Shown: positions 54,780 through 64,000, counted from the first letter of the stretch. The stretch: 64,000 bases of DNA from Trichocoleus sp. FACHB-40 (GCF_014695915.1 NZ_JACJPF010000069.1:1-64000), one strand, 5' to 3'. Notes: generated from the letters alone by a model not told the origin. Translations and numbers: made by a program.

Positions 54780-54910
54780 AATTGTTGTGTTCTCCAGAGA
54801 TAGTCACTCTTATCAGTGCAACAAATCTATACAGGAGATTCATCAGCCAAACGGGAGATTCATAGAGCGCTTGGTGTTGCGTGGTTTTGAGTGTAGTCAG
54901 CTTAGTTGGC

Positions 54911-55564
54911 TCATGCTTTAGAAATAGCACTGACTTTGGCGCGGTGCAGAAGTTTCTCTCCTTGGCGGTAGCCGATGTTACGTACTTTCACCATTTCCCC
55001 TGGTTGGGCGGTTCCTTCGATGAGTTGATGTAGCTTTTGGTCGTAAGGTAATTCTGCACCGACAGATGCGATCGCTTCCACTCCCCACGCAGCCAGCAGC
55101 TTTTCCACCGGACGTACCAAAGGCAGCAATTGCACCGCCGCCATCTGAGGATTCTCCTGGGCTTTATTAGCAGCTGTAGGCCAATACACTAAAAAAGATT
55201 CCAAAATTTGCAGACTTGAGTGTTGAAATTCCAGCAGCAAAGTCTCCCGCTGCTGCTCCATCTGCGCCAAAAGAAGCTGGTACTCCTGCTTCAGCGCTTC
55301 CTCTACGTTTGGCGCATTCCCAGTCCCCAGTTCCTTCATTTTCCCAAAAATTGTCAGTAACTCGCTTACCGACACTTGCAGCACTTGACTAATCTTGAAG
55401 AGTGTTTCTACCCGCATCTGGGACACTTCTGCCAACCGCAGATGCTTCACCTGTCGTTCAGAAACGCCAGCTTCTCGACTCAAAGCTTTAAAACTAGAAA
55501 TACCCACCTGGTGCATTAAGTCCTGCAACAGCTGGGTGTAATTTTGCTGCGAAGATTGGCTCAT
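54911..55564 (-). CDS. XRE-type HTH fused to a GrpE-like domain
   Basis: 217 residues. Residues about 8-70 are an XRE-like HTH (SSFKALSREAGVSERQVKHL, SEL near 67). Residues about 85-215 are GrpE-like: a long helix, then DQKLHQLIEGTAQPGEMV and IGYRQGEKLLHRAKVSA, which fits the C-terminal beta part of GrpE (dimeric nucleotide exchange factor of DnaK). A DNA-binding exchange factor between two dps genes suggests coupling of chaperone state to stress-gene control; this is inference. Relatives exist in other cyanobacteria. Confidence 0.8.
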   Translation of the reverse strand: MSQSSQQNYTQLLQDLMHQVGISSFKALSREAGVSERQVKHLRLAEVSQMRVETLFKISQVLQVSVSELLTIFGKMKELGTGNAPNVEEALKQEYQLLLAQMEQQRETLLLEFQHSSLQILESFLVYWPTAANKAQENPQMAAVQLLPLVRPVEKLLAAWGVEAIASVGAELPYDQKLHQLIEGTAQPGEMVKVRNIGYRQGEKLLHRAKVSAISKA

Positions 55565-55630
55565 CTGAGTCTAAGAATGAAGAATCCCCTGTGCTTTAGC
55601 CAGGGGAGTGTCAAAACAGTGAATTTGGCG

Positions 55631-56182
55631 TTAGTTGCTGGCTACTACTTCTTTTAAAGCAGCAGTAGAAGTTACTGCTGAAGCTTGTAGATGTGCTTCT
55701 AAGAACCACAACCGCTTATCAATTACGCGAGAAACTTCCGTGTAAAGGTCAGCAGTATCAGCATCACCCAACTCAGCTGAAGCATCAATGTTTTGGCGCA
55801 GAGATTTGGCGTATGGTGCAAAGCGGTCTGATAAAGCTGTGATATGGTCTTTGCCGTCAAGAATATCAAAAGGATACTCTGGCAGCATGGACACATTCGC
55901 CGCCGTGCGAACTGTCCCCATTGCCAACCCTCCCAAGGCTGTCACCCTTTCGGCAAACAAATCGATGAATTCTTCTAACTCAGTGGCGAGTTCATCAAAA
56001 AGTAAGTGCAACTGGTAAAAATCCATACCTTTAACATTCCAGTGCGCTTGCTTCACCTGAGTTTTTAGGTCGAGGGTGGTTGCCAGGGTTTGGTTAAGAA
56101 GCTCAATCACTTTAGACCGAGTTTCTGGGACAATGTCAATGCTGGTCGGGTAGAGACGGGAAGAATTATTCTTGCTGGTCAT
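55631..56182 (-). CDS. Second Dps-family protein
   Basis: 183 residues. Motifs QAHWNVKGMDFYQLHLLFDELATELEEF (split over two helices) and FAERVTALGGLAMG match Dps. It differs clearly from the 54237 protein, so the two are not recent duplicates. It is in the same direction and shares the neighbourhood of sulfiredoxin, 124 bp upstream. Iron storage and peroxide detoxification are expected. Confidence 0.88.
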   Translation of the reverse strand: MTSKNNSSRLYPTSIDIVPETRSKVIELLNQTLATTLDLKTQVKQAHWNVKGMDFYQLHLLFDELATELEEFIDLFAERVTALGGLAMGTVRTAANVSMLPEYPFDILDGKDHITALSDRFAPYAKSLRQNIDASAELGDADTADLYTEVSRVIDKRLWFLEAHLQASAVTSTAALKEVVASN

Positions 56183-56306
56183 TATGTCTCGATCCTTGTA
56201 GTGAAAGTATAAAAAAGCGCACCTGACGGCTTGTGTAGATTATATTCTCGGTTCATAATTCATGGAAGCTTGTAGTGCTACTCTTGAACAATGAACGTTT
56301 TCATGC

Positions 56307-56591
56307 TCAGGCTAGGTGCATACTCAGAACAGAACGCGGTGCGCGGCGGATGCGGCAACGAATGGTTTCTTGACCTAAACGCTGAATCGCCTCAAATCTA
56401 TGACAACCTGAAAAACCATAGTATTCTCCATCCACTTCCAGCACGTCGATGGGTTCTTGCTGACCGATTAGTTCAATTGATTGCATCAAAGTTGCCACTT
56501 TAGCTGGGTCAGTTTGTCGGGGCAGAGGACGGTGAATTTTTCGCAGGGGTATCTCTTGAACCCTTACCATAGGACGAGTCGCTGTCTCCAT
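56307..56591 (-). CDS. srxA: Sulfiredoxin
   Basis: 94 residues. It repairs over-oxidised 2-Cys peroxiredoxin. The signature F-S-G-C-H-R-F-E-A with active Cys63 is complete, and RKIHRPLPRQTD matches the family start. The ATG at 56591 has AAGGAAGGA upstream. It is the first gene of the minus-strand oxidative-stress group (srx, dps, HTH-GrpE, dps). Confidence 0.93.
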   Translation of the reverse strand: METATRPMVRVQEIPLRKIHRPLPRQTDPAKVATLMQSIELIGQQEPIDVLEVDGEYYGFSGCHRFEAIQRLGQETIRCRIRRAPRSVLSMHLA

Positions 56592-56790
56592 CTATCTTCC
56601 TTCCTTCTAAATCATACTCGTTATGACTTCGTTTTGCAACCAGCCATTGTGAATCAAGCTGAAGATTCTCGCTCATCCCCTTCGCATTTGTGCCTTGCTT
56701 CTAGCACAATAGATGGAGCAACTAGCTACCTAGTTTGAGACTGAATATAGAGTTACATCTATCAAAAAGTCTTCTATCCTCAGATAGTTC

Positions 56791-58494
56791 ATGCAAAAAA
56801 AGGGTTACACCTTGAGACAGATTTTGGTACAGACCAAGCCAAACCATCGGAAATTTATTCGTCCGGCCGGGGCGGAAAATCGGTTGAGCCACTGGTCTAG
56901 CACCGTCCTAACGGTGTTTTGTCTGGTAGGACTCATGGCGGCGTCAGGAGCGCCGCCAGCTAAATCGGATGTAGAACTGAAAGTAGGTGTAGTGCAGCGG
57001 TTTGGTGAAGAACCGACTGATGAAATGACGTTAGCTGCAACAACAGGCGATCGCTTAACTGTGCGTTTTGATGCAGGCGATCGCCAACAAACCCTGCAAG
57101 CAAGCAATGTCAAGCTGCAAGTGACAATGCAACCGCTACCCGATCCAGTGCTAGAGGAAAAGCTTGTTCTGGGAACCTACCGCAGTTTTGAGACAGCGGA
57201 ATATAGTGCTAACCAGTGGAAAGCAAAGGGGATTGAAGTTGAAGTGGCGCAGCCCGAACGCTGGCAGGTTTGGGCAAAACGAGATGTTTACAAAACGCCT
57301 TTAGTGCGCCGCTGGCTGTTGCAGAGTCTCAAAACTCAAGGCAATCAAGCTGCCTTTCTGGATACGGAAATTGTGCAGCAGGTGCCAAAAACGTCTTTAG
57401 TCGTGGATGGCGTTAAGTACAGCCGCGACAAAATGGAGATTACGGCGGCCAAAAACCTGATCCAGGTTCAAAAAGGTAAAAACGCCAAAAATAGTTTTCT
57501 CTACGCCGGCCCCTTGCAGCTGCAACCAAATGCCTACGGCACCTACACCCTAGTAAATCAGGTGCCGCTAGAAACTTATCTGCGGGGTGTGGTACCGCAC
57601 GAACTTGATGCTGGTGCGCCGTATGCAGCGGCTGAAGCGCAGGCGATTATAGCTCGAACTTACGCTTTGCGGAACTTGCGCCGATTTACTGTGGATGGGT
57701 ATGAATTGTGTGCCGATACTCACTGCCAAGTTTATAAAGGTCTAACTGGCACAGTGCCAACTACCGACAAAGCGATCGCAGCTACCAAAGGCAAAGTGCT
57801 AACTTACCAGAATGAACTGGTGGATGCCCTTTATTCGAGTACCACTGGCGGCGTTACTGCTCATTTTAGCGATGTTTGGAATGGCTCAGATCGCCCCTAT
57901 CTCCAAGTTGTGGTAGATTCAGCGAACTCTGTTTGGAACTTGTCGCAGTTTCCTTTGGCTTCTGAGCAAAACATCCGGCGGTTCATTAACCTAAAACAAG
58001 GATTTAATGAAACTGGCGCGAATTGGTTTCGTTGGAGTCGGTCTAGCACTATTGTCCAGATTACCCAGGATTTAAAGCGTTATCTCCAGAGAACAAAGAC
58101 TCCTTTTGTCCCGTTTAACACAATTAAGCAGTTACGGGTGGTGGAGCGAAGTCCTTCAGGACGTATTCTCAAATTAGCGGTGCAAACTGACACAGGTGTG
58201 ATTGAAATCCACAAAGATGATGTCCGCAGCGCCTTTATGGCACCCCGCAGCACTCTGTTCTATCTACAACCTATTTATGGTGCCGACAAAAGCGTAAAAG
58301 GTTATGCCTTTGTTGGCGGTGGACTAGGGCATGCCGTAGGGATGAGTCAAACAGGCGCATTCAATCTGGCTAAAGTAGGCTGGTCAAGTCAACAGATTCT
58401 CAACTTCTACTATCCAGGGGCGCAAATTCAACCTCTCAACGAGTCAATTACCTTTTGGCAGGATAGATCCCAACAAACCCAGCCCAATTCCTGA
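56791..58494 (+). CDS. SpoIID/LytB-domain protein
   Basis: 567 residues. A membrane or signal segment lies at about 36-56. The SpoIID domain runs from about 250 to 420: LETYLRGVVPHELDAGAPYAAAEA (with the acidic catalytic candidate), then QAIIARTYALRNLRRFTVD, CADTHCQVYKGL, SSTTGGVTAHF and GHAVGMSQTGAFNLA near the end. SpoIID is a peptidoglycan lytic transglycosylase; in cyanobacteria it is probably a cell-wall enzyme. The N-terminal 200 residues carry an SPOR-like region (YRSFETAEYSANQWKAKG). A strong terminator follows. Confidence 0.85.
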   Translation: MQKKGYTLRQILVQTKPNHRKFIRPAGAENRLSHWSSTVLTVFCLVGLMAASGAPPAKSDVELKVGVVQRFGEEPTDEMTLAATTGDRLTVRFDAGDRQQTLQASNVKLQVTMQPLPDPVLEEKLVLGTYRSFETAEYSANQWKAKGIEVEVAQPERWQVWAKRDVYKTPLVRRWLLQSLKTQGNQAAFLDTEIVQQVPKTSLVVDGVKYSRDKMEITAAKNLIQVQKGKNAKNSFLYAGPLQLQPNAYGTYTLVNQVPLETYLRGVVPHELDAGAPYAAAEAQAIIARTYALRNLRRFTVDGYELCADTHCQVYKGLTGTVPTTDKAIAATKGKVLTYQNELVDALYSSTTGGVTAHFSDVWNGSDRPYLQVVVDSANSVWNLSQFPLASEQNIRRFINLKQGFNETGANWFRWSRSSTIVQITQDLKRYLQRTKTPFVPFNTIKQLRVVERSPSGRILKLAVQTDTGVIEIHKDDVRSAFMAPRSTLFYLQPIYGADKSVKGYAFVGGGLGHAVGMSQTGAFNLAKVGWSSQQILNFYYPGAQIQPLNESITFWQDRSQQTQPNS

Positions 58495-58502
58495 AAAAAA
58501 TT

Positions 58503-58534
58503 TAGGAGGGACACTCGTTATGGTGTCCCTCCTA
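58503..58534. terminator. Bidirectional terminator between spoIID-like and ferredoxin genes
   Basis: A perfect 12-bp stem (58503-58514 with 58523-58534) and 8-base loop. On the minus strand it is followed by a T-run, so it may end the ferredoxin transcript too. Confidence 0.85.
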
Positions 58535-58635
58535 AAACAATGAATTGTCAGTAGTCAGTTGTCAGTTGTCAGTAGACATTTGAAGGTTCAAACCTTCCAA
58601 TTTTCCAACTCTTAACAGACCATTGACTCATCTTA

Positions 58636-59351
<716 letters not shown>

Positions 59352-60413
59352 ATGGCAACATCAGTCTCTCATCCTGTTTGGTCTGGTAAGCTCCCGATAC
59401 GTGTGGCGCTGGTGGGAACCGGATTTGCTGCTAAACTACGGGCGCAAACTTTGCAATCTGAAGAACGCGCCCATCTGGTAGCAGTTGCTGGGCATACGCC
59501 ACAACAAACAGAGGAATTCAGTCAAACTTACTCTTGCCTTGCCATCTCATCTTGGGAAGAGTTAGTTTGTCGTGAAGATGTGGATATGGTGATAATCTGC
59601 ACGGTGAATCAAAATCATGGTGCGATCGCGCTTACAGCACTTAACGCAGGTAAACACGTAGTCGTCGAGTATCCCCTCGCCTTAGAAGTTGACGTTGCAG
59701 AAGCAGCGATCGCCTCTTCAAAAGAAAAAAACCAACTCCTGCACGTCGAACATATAGAACTACTCGGCGGATTGCATCAAGCACTGCGGCAAACCTTACC
59801 TCAAATTGGAGAAATTTTTTACGCCCGCTACAGCACCATCAATCCCCAACGTCCAGCACCCCAACGCTGGACATATCACCCAGAACTATTTGGTTTTCCC
59901 TTGAGTGGCGCACTTTCCCGCATCCACCGTTTGACGGATTTGTTTGGCACCGTAGCCACTGTCACCTGTCAAGCCAGATTTTGGGGCGAATTGGAAACTA
60001 GAGATGGGGGATTAGAAATTAGGAAATCCTTCCAATTCCCCAGTCCAGAGTCCCCATTCTACAAATCCTGTCTTTGCACAGCCCAGCTAAAGTTTACCAG
60101 CGGCGTTGTTGCAGAGGTAGTTTATGGAAAAGGGGAAAATCTCTGGCAACCATCACGAAGTTTTGAGGTTCACGGCGAACAGGGAGGATTAATGTTTGAT
60201 GGAGATGAAGGGAAGCTGATAAAGGACGATGAAACAACGCCAATTGAAGTGGGAGGACGACGGGGTTTATTTGCTAAAGATACTGGCATGGTTTTAGATT
60301 ATCTAATTGAAGGCACCCCCCTATATGTAACCCCAGAAGCTAGTTTATATGCCCTCAAAGTTGCCGATGCTGCCCGTCGTTCAGCAGAAACTGGGCAGAC
60401 AGTTTTAGTTTAA
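59352..60413 (+). CDS. bvdR: Biliverdin reductase (Gfo/Idh/MocA fold)
   Basis: 353 residues. The N-terminal Rossmann fold binds NAD(P)H (VALVGTGFAAKLRA at about 17-30). HVEHIELLGGLHQALRQ, FYARYSTINPQRPAPQRWTY and FGFPLSGALSRIHRLTDLFG match cyanobacterial BvdR closely as I recall it. It reduces biliverdin to bilirubin, needed for normal phycobilisome assembly. A charged insert at about residues 213-236, encoded by an STRR-like stretch, is not in the relatives I remember. The next gene is unrelated. Confidence 0.85.
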   Translation: MATSVSHPVWSGKLPIRVALVGTGFAAKLRAQTLQSEERAHLVAVAGHTPQQTEEFSQTYSCLAISSWEELVCREDVDMVIICTVNQNHGAIALTALNAGKHVVVEYPLALEVDVAEAAIASSKEKNQLLHVEHIELLGGLHQALRQTLPQIGEIFYARYSTINPQRPAPQRWTYHPELFGFPLSGALSRIHRLTDLFGTVATVTCQARFWGELETRDGGLEIRKSFQFPSPESPFYKSCLCTAQLKFTSGVVAEVVYGKGENLWQPSRSFEVHGEQGGLMFDGDEGKLIKDDETTPIEVGGRRGLFAKDTGMVLDYLIEGTPLYVTPEASLYALKVADAARRSAETGQTVLV

Positions 60414-60463
60414 ACGCTTCCCTCGGTAGTTATAAATAAGTAAGGATGCGATCGCATCTTTTC

Positions 60464-60551
60464 TCCTCATTCCTGGTTGTCTGGTGAAGAGGGAATAGTG
60501 ACGAGGTGCGATCGCTCTACGAACAAATAAGGCGAACAATGCCTACCCTAC
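60464..60551 (+). repeat. HIP1-containing interspersed repeat, copy 1
   Basis: A unit of about 90 bp: CTCATTCCTGGTTGTCTGGTG, then GAAGAG-x-TGACGAGGTGCGATCGCTC, then CAAATAAGGCG and AATGCC-x-ACCCTA. Related copies lie at about 61476-61552 and 63348-63436, with a partial one at about 61378-61410. Confidence 0.75.
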
Positions 60552-60596
60552 GACTGTTGTCTATTAATTCGTCCTTTTCAAGTTAAAAATAATGAT

Positions 60597-61175
60597 TTAA
60601 TTCGTAATACCTTCTCGAAATTCTCGCAGTGCTTGAGTATGATTTGCTATGTTGATACAGCGAATTAGTAGAGCTACATCTAGATTGGGTAAAAGTTGCG
60701 ACTTAGGAACGGTTTCGTATCCCGCATTTCCTAGAGTATAAAACGACAGTTGCTCGTTTACCCAAAACCAAACTTCAGGAATCTTCAGGCGTTTGTATGC
60801 TTCTAGTTTGTCAATACCTCCACTGGTGACAATAACTTCAATTACTAAATCAGGGCGTTCTCTATCTGACCCAAGTTCATAGGATTTGTCTGCTTCGCGT
60901 TTGACTCGTCCAGATTCGCTTTCTAGGGTCATTGAGCCAGTTGGAGTAAAATCCAAACCCAAGAATTCGAGATATATTTCTAATAAAGCCCCGATACGTT
61001 CTTTGATGGTTTCGTGTTTTTTACCCGGCACTTTACGAATCTCCAAGACTCCATCTAAAAAAGACAGCCTAACGCCCGGACGATCGATTAGCTGTTCGAC
61101 TACTTTGAATTCTCGCCAGGTCAACTCATCAATTAAAATGGGTTCTGCGTCTCGTTCGAGGAGTGTTAATGTCAT
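60597..61175 (-). CDS. Uma2-family restriction-like nuclease
   Basis: 192 residues. The PD-(D/E)xK-like core is seen in the PDLVIEVIVTSGGIDKLEAYKRLKIPEVWFW region, with Asp, Glu and Lys in the right order. The family (DUF820) is abundant in cyanobacteria and its role is unclear. It is a stand-alone gene with many paralogues expected elsewhere in such genomes. Confidence 0.85.
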   Translation of the reverse strand: MTLTLLERDAEPILIDELTWREFKVVEQLIDRPGVRLSFLDGVLEIRKVPGKKHETIKERIGALLEIYLEFLGLDFTPTGSMTLESESGRVKREADKSYELGSDRERPDLVIEVIVTSGGIDKLEAYKRLKIPEVWFWVNEQLSFYTLGNAGYETVPKSQLLPNLDVALLIRCINIANHTQALREFREGITN

Positions 61176-61607
61176 TAGCTAAACTCAAGTTTAGTTATTG
61201 AGTTAATTGTATATTAATATAATTTTAGCAACTTTAAAATAAATGCGATCGCGCCTTTTAGTCTACGCGATCGCATTCATAACCCTAATCTCCTATTATT
61301 TTGTGAGGTGATGCATAAGTAAAGAAAGAGCGATCGCCATGTCGGTGAAAAAAGCAAAGGGCGATCGCGTTTTTCACTCTCATCTCCTGTTATCTAGTGA
61401 AAAGCTCAATAGGTGAAAAGAGGCGATCGCCTCTGTGTTGGTAAAGTAAGTGAGGTGCGATCGCATCTACACGCCTCATCCTTGGTTTTCTGGTAAAGAG
61501 ATGAGCAAGCTTTGAGATGCGATCGCTCTGTAAATAAGGATAGATAATGCTCCACTTTCACTTTAGATTTAGTACAAGCTTGCCCTAATAAGACTATTAG
61601 TCTTGCA
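61176..61607. other. Gene-free stretch full of HIP1 sites and repeat copies
   Basis: At least seven GCGATCGC or near variants lie in about 350 bp. Two copies of the 90-bp interspersed repeat are here (partial at about 61378-61410, fuller at about 61476-61552). The minus-strand frame at 61406-61699 is a shadow. Confidence 0.7.
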
Positions 61608-63188
61608 TTAAGCACGCAAGTAATAAGCGAATGGGGTGAAGTTAAAGCCTCCGCCGCCCTTATTGATATTGCGCCGATGTGTAAAAGCTTGGTTGTCAAT
61701 TACCCATGCAACCTGATTAGCTTTGTTATCCCAACTGACAAAGACATAAACATGCGCGGGAACGCCTTTACCAAATCCGCCTTCCTGAGTGAATACAATA
61801 TCTCCAGGCTGAAGTGTTTTTGAGTCAGTAAATGGTTTCCATCCTTTACTTCGTAAGTATTTAGAGAAAGATACAGTCCAGAGTGAAATATTTGCACCAT
61901 CGAGGTTAGTTTTCGGAACATGATAACCAGACAGTCTCAGAGCGCTTGAAACGAAGGCTACACAACCATTTTTAGTTGTTCCAAACCAACCCATCACATT
62001 TCTGTGAACTGCATCATAGTTTTTTCTTTGGCTGTAGAAATCATGAAGATGTTTTGTGATAGTGTCAGGAGATATAGACTGCGGTTTGAAAAGTGGTGGT
62101 GTTACTTCAGACCAGCCGGGAATTTTTTTGTGATTAACCCCAGCTTTCCAGGTTGCCAAATCAACCTTTCCAGTTTTAGGTAAACCAAGATCGTTCTGGA
62201 ATTTATTGGTCATGTCTACAGTTGCTCCATCCATGCCTCCAGTGATCGGAAGCGGAGGATTATAACCACAACCATTGAGAATGTTTTGCCATGCTGCTAT
62301 AGAACCAACTGTGCTGGGATGGAGTTTCTGCGGCTTGGGATTTTTCTTACTTTCAATTGGTGGTTCTACTTCAGACCAGCCAGGAATTTTTTTGTGATTA
62401 ACTCCGGCTTGCCAGGTTGCTAAATCAACCTTTCCAGTTTCAGCTAAACCAAGATCATTTTGAAATTTCTTGGTCATGTCTACAGTTGCTTCATCCATGT
62501 CTCCAGTAATGGAAAGCACTGGATAATAGCCACAGCCGTTGAGGATATTTTGCCATGCTGCCACAGAGCCAACTGTGTCCGGCTCAGACTTGTTGGTCTT
62601 AAAGCTGACTAACCCTCTATGCTGCAATTCATAGAGTTGAGCCATGCAACCGACTTGCTCGCTTACTTTATCGCGGTCGAAAACGCCATCCTTGATATAT
62701 TTACCCTTCTCGTAATGGTTTGTGCCTGAATAAATATAAGGACTCCGACTAGGTGGTGTCGTGTCGCGTCCTGCGCCAGTTCGGTGTCCCCAACCATTAA
62801 ACCCCTCAAGAAACCAAAAGATAGTGGGAAGATCCCATGACACTATTCCTGTTGCACCGTCATACTCAAGCGCGTCCATAGCAGACTCCTCCCAGCTAAA
62901 AGGCGGGGTTCCCTTCTCAGGTTTGCCTTTCGGTTCATTAATAGTACGGGCAGTGAGCGGATCTCCATTGTGAAGGTGAGTTTTAAAGTTAAAGGTCGAT
63001 TCCATACCATGAATGACTGCAATCACATACCAAGGGACACCCGTTTCATCTGACACTGATTGATAAACCGCCTGTTTGTCTTGAATCTGATTGGCATACT
63101 GCTTCAGAGCCTCCTTGTAGTCTGGGTTGATCTCACATTTTTCCCATAGTGTGAGATATTCATTTTTCAGCTCTTCATTTAGTTCCAT
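61608..63188 (-). CDS. Multidomain peptidoglycan hydrolase (lysozyme-like, two PG-binding domains, CHAP-like)
   Basis: 526 residues, ATG at 63188 with TAGGAG upstream. The N-terminal 190 residues form a lysozyme-like domain with H-G-M-E-S-T-F-N-F (candidate acid Glu) and HNGDPLTARTI. Two PG_binding_1 units of about 60 residues follow (both VGSVAAWQNILNGCGYYP-like, with G-K-V-D-L-A-T-W), joined by near-identical linkers with HKKIPGWSEV. The last 150 residues are a CHAP/NlpC-like amidase with NGCVAFVSSALRLSGY and PAHVYVFVS. No signal peptide is seen. The layout resembles an endolysin or a toxin-type hydrolase. The PG units are probably a recent duplication. Confidence 0.82.
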   Translation of the reverse strand: MELNEELKNEYLTLWEKCEINPDYKEALKQYANQIQDKQAVYQSVSDETGVPWYVIAVIHGMESTFNFKTHLHNGDPLTARTINEPKGKPEKGTPPFSWEESAMDALEYDGATGIVSWDLPTIFWFLEGFNGWGHRTGAGRDTTPPSRSPYIYSGTNHYEKGKYIKDGVFDRDKVSEQVGCMAQLYELQHRGLVSFKTNKSEPDTVGSVAAWQNILNGCGYYPVLSITGDMDEATVDMTKKFQNDLGLAETGKVDLATWQAGVNHKKIPGWSEVEPPIESKKNPKPQKLHPSTVGSIAAWQNILNGCGYNPPLPITGGMDGATVDMTNKFQNDLGLPKTGKVDLATWKAGVNHKKIPGWSEVTPPLFKPQSISPDTITKHLHDFYSQRKNYDAVHRNVMGWFGTTKNGCVAFVSSALRLSGYHVPKTNLDGANISLWTVSFSKYLRSKGWKPFTDSKTLQPGDIVFTQEGGFGKGVPAHVYVFVSWDNKANQVAWVIDNQAFTHRRNINKGGGGFNFTPFAYYLRA

Positions 63189-63491
63189 ACACGCTCCTAT
63201 TTAATTGGCGAAAGTGAACTCTCGAACTTCTTGTCTTTTCAAATTGATAACCTACCTCCGATGCCCTGTCGGTGAGAAAAGGTGAGTTACTTTTGTAAGG
63301 GTTTGTAAATTTATCAGTTATCACTCTATGGGGAAAAGGGAATCGCGTCTTTCACCCTCATCTCCTGTCGTTTGGTGACGAGATGAATAGGTGACGTGGT
63401 GCGATCGCTCGGCAAATTAGGTGGAAAATGCCCACTCTAGAACTCATCCAGATATTTCTTCACCCATCTCACAACCAAAAGCTGTAGATAC
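63189..63491. repeat. Intergenic region with HIP1-type repeat copy
   Basis: About 63348-63436 carries a copy of the 90-bp interspersed repeat (CTCATCTCCTGTCGTTTGGTG, GACGAGATGAATAGGTGAC, GTGCGATCGCTC, CAAATTAGGTGG, AATGCCCACTCTA). The rest shows nothing. It lies between the two wall-hydrolase genes. Confidence 0.7.
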
Positions 63492-64000
63492 CTAAGCGAT
63501 TATTGTTGAAGGCGCGAGTGCTATCAGTTCACTGAACGAACCATTGAATCGATTGCCATCTTCGTTAGGCGTTGGAATACCTGGCACTTCAGTAGTATCG
63601 GTATATTGCCAGAAAGTCCAAGTTGACCACTCGTTTGGAATCAATGGTTTTTGTCTGTTTGTGTAGTGAGCCACCCATAGTGGATAGCTAGAGAAGTCCT
63701 TAACACCAGACATAAACCCATCCCAGAAACCAAAACTGGTGTAGATAATTGGCTTTCGCTTAATCTCAGTTTCAACCACTTCAATCCATGTACGAACTCG
63801 CTTAACTCGCTCACTTTTCTTCAGAGCGTCCCATTCACGTCGCACAGAGTCGGGGAAATGCTCTAAATCTAGAGCAGGAGGCAAATCCTCTGGCTGAATT
63901 GGCTCAACACTGGCAATGTAATCAAGAAAGTTACGGGCTTGCTCTTTAGGATCTACAGAAGGTCTGAAGAAGTGATAAGCACCGCGAATAATGCCTGCTC
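63492..64000 (-). CDS. GH25 lysozyme, partial at the window edge
   Basis: The frame runs out of the window at the right edge: 168 residues are visible, including about 38 upstream of 63885. The GH25 pattern is G-I-I-R-G-A-Y-H-F-F, then PALDLE (Asp and Glu of the D-x-E pair), W-x-x-x-V, KPIIYTSFGFW, W-V-A-H-Y-T and TFWQYTD. Muramidase of the Ch type. The N-terminal part and any signal peptide lie outside. It lies next to another hydrolase, so wall turnover or a lysis function is likely. Confidence 0.88.
   Translation of the reverse strand, partial: AGIIRGAYHFFRPSVDPKEQARNFLDYIASVEPIQPEDLPPALDLEHFPDSVRREWDALKKSERVKRVRTWIEVVETEIKRKPIIYTSFGFWDGFMSGVKDFSSYPLWVAHYTNRQKPLIPNEWSTWTFWQYTDTTEVPGIPTPNEDGNRFNGSFSELIALAPSTIIA

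Noticed and set aside
58560-58620. Possible tRNA from a GGTTC-AAACC segment
   Set aside because: The segment is a short palindrome in STRR-type sequence and no acceptor or anticodon arms can be formed around it.

Overview
The window looks like chromosomal DNA of a filamentous cyanobacterium. The HIP1 octamer GCGATCGC is everywhere, inside and between genes. Genes typical of cyanobacteria and plastids are present: tocopherol-pathway prenyltransferase, biliverdin reductase, CcsA, plant-type ferredoxin, DUF3153, DUF3318 and DUF6464. Intergenic heptamer arrays (STRR type, GGGATTG/GGGACTG) suggest an Oscillatoria/Microcoleus-like or Nostoc-like lineage; the exact taxon is inference. I see no rRNA, tRNA or CRISPR array.

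Layout. 1-72: edge of an apparent ISAs1-type transposase. 0.5-4 kb: prenyltransferase, TPR protein, CobA-HemD fusion. 4.1-12.2 kb: signalling cluster of a 1724-residue multi-PAS histidine kinase, an overlapping Rcp1-like response regulator, and a REC-PAS-GGDEF-EAL protein with a degenerate GGDEF. 12.3-20.5 kb: housekeeping (coaE, tldE/pmbA, argB, aroK), small TPR/DUF genes and an orphan SLATT protein. 20.6-24.7 kb: two NB-ARC-type STAND ATPases, each followed by a divergent small gene; the two small proteins are paralogues. 24.8-34.9 kb: LapA-like protein, ubiX, RNase II/R, a two-repeat cyanobacterial protein, clpP, ccsA, an acidic-repeat protein, fmt. 35-45 kb: envelope genes (OmpA-like, TVP38, two polyprenol-phosphate sugar transferases, a GT39-like transferase). 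45.4-47.1 kb: CNT nucleoside transporter. 47.9-51.7 kb: a HEPN-NACHT ATPase whose 14-repeat WD40 sensor is a separate overlapping reading frame broken by an amber stop. 54.2-56.6 kb: an oxidative-stress group (sulfiredoxin, two Dps, and an XRE-HTH/GrpE fusion between the Dps genes). 56.8-61.2 kb: SpoIID-like protein, ferredoxin, bvdR, Uma2. 61.6-64 kb: two cell-wall hydrolases, the last cut by the window edge.

The most promising systems are (i) the twin STAND ATPase/small-protein cassettes, (ii) the split HEPN-NACHT/WD40 locus, which resembles NLR-like bacterial defence, and (iii) the Dps/HTH-GrpE/Dps/Srx cluster. A second theme is that dispersed repeats have entered coding sequence: the CobA-HemD linker, the middle of BvdR, the start of the GT39 gene and a loop of the same protein all look repeat-derived. 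All functions are read from motifs and recalled family features; no database search was run.
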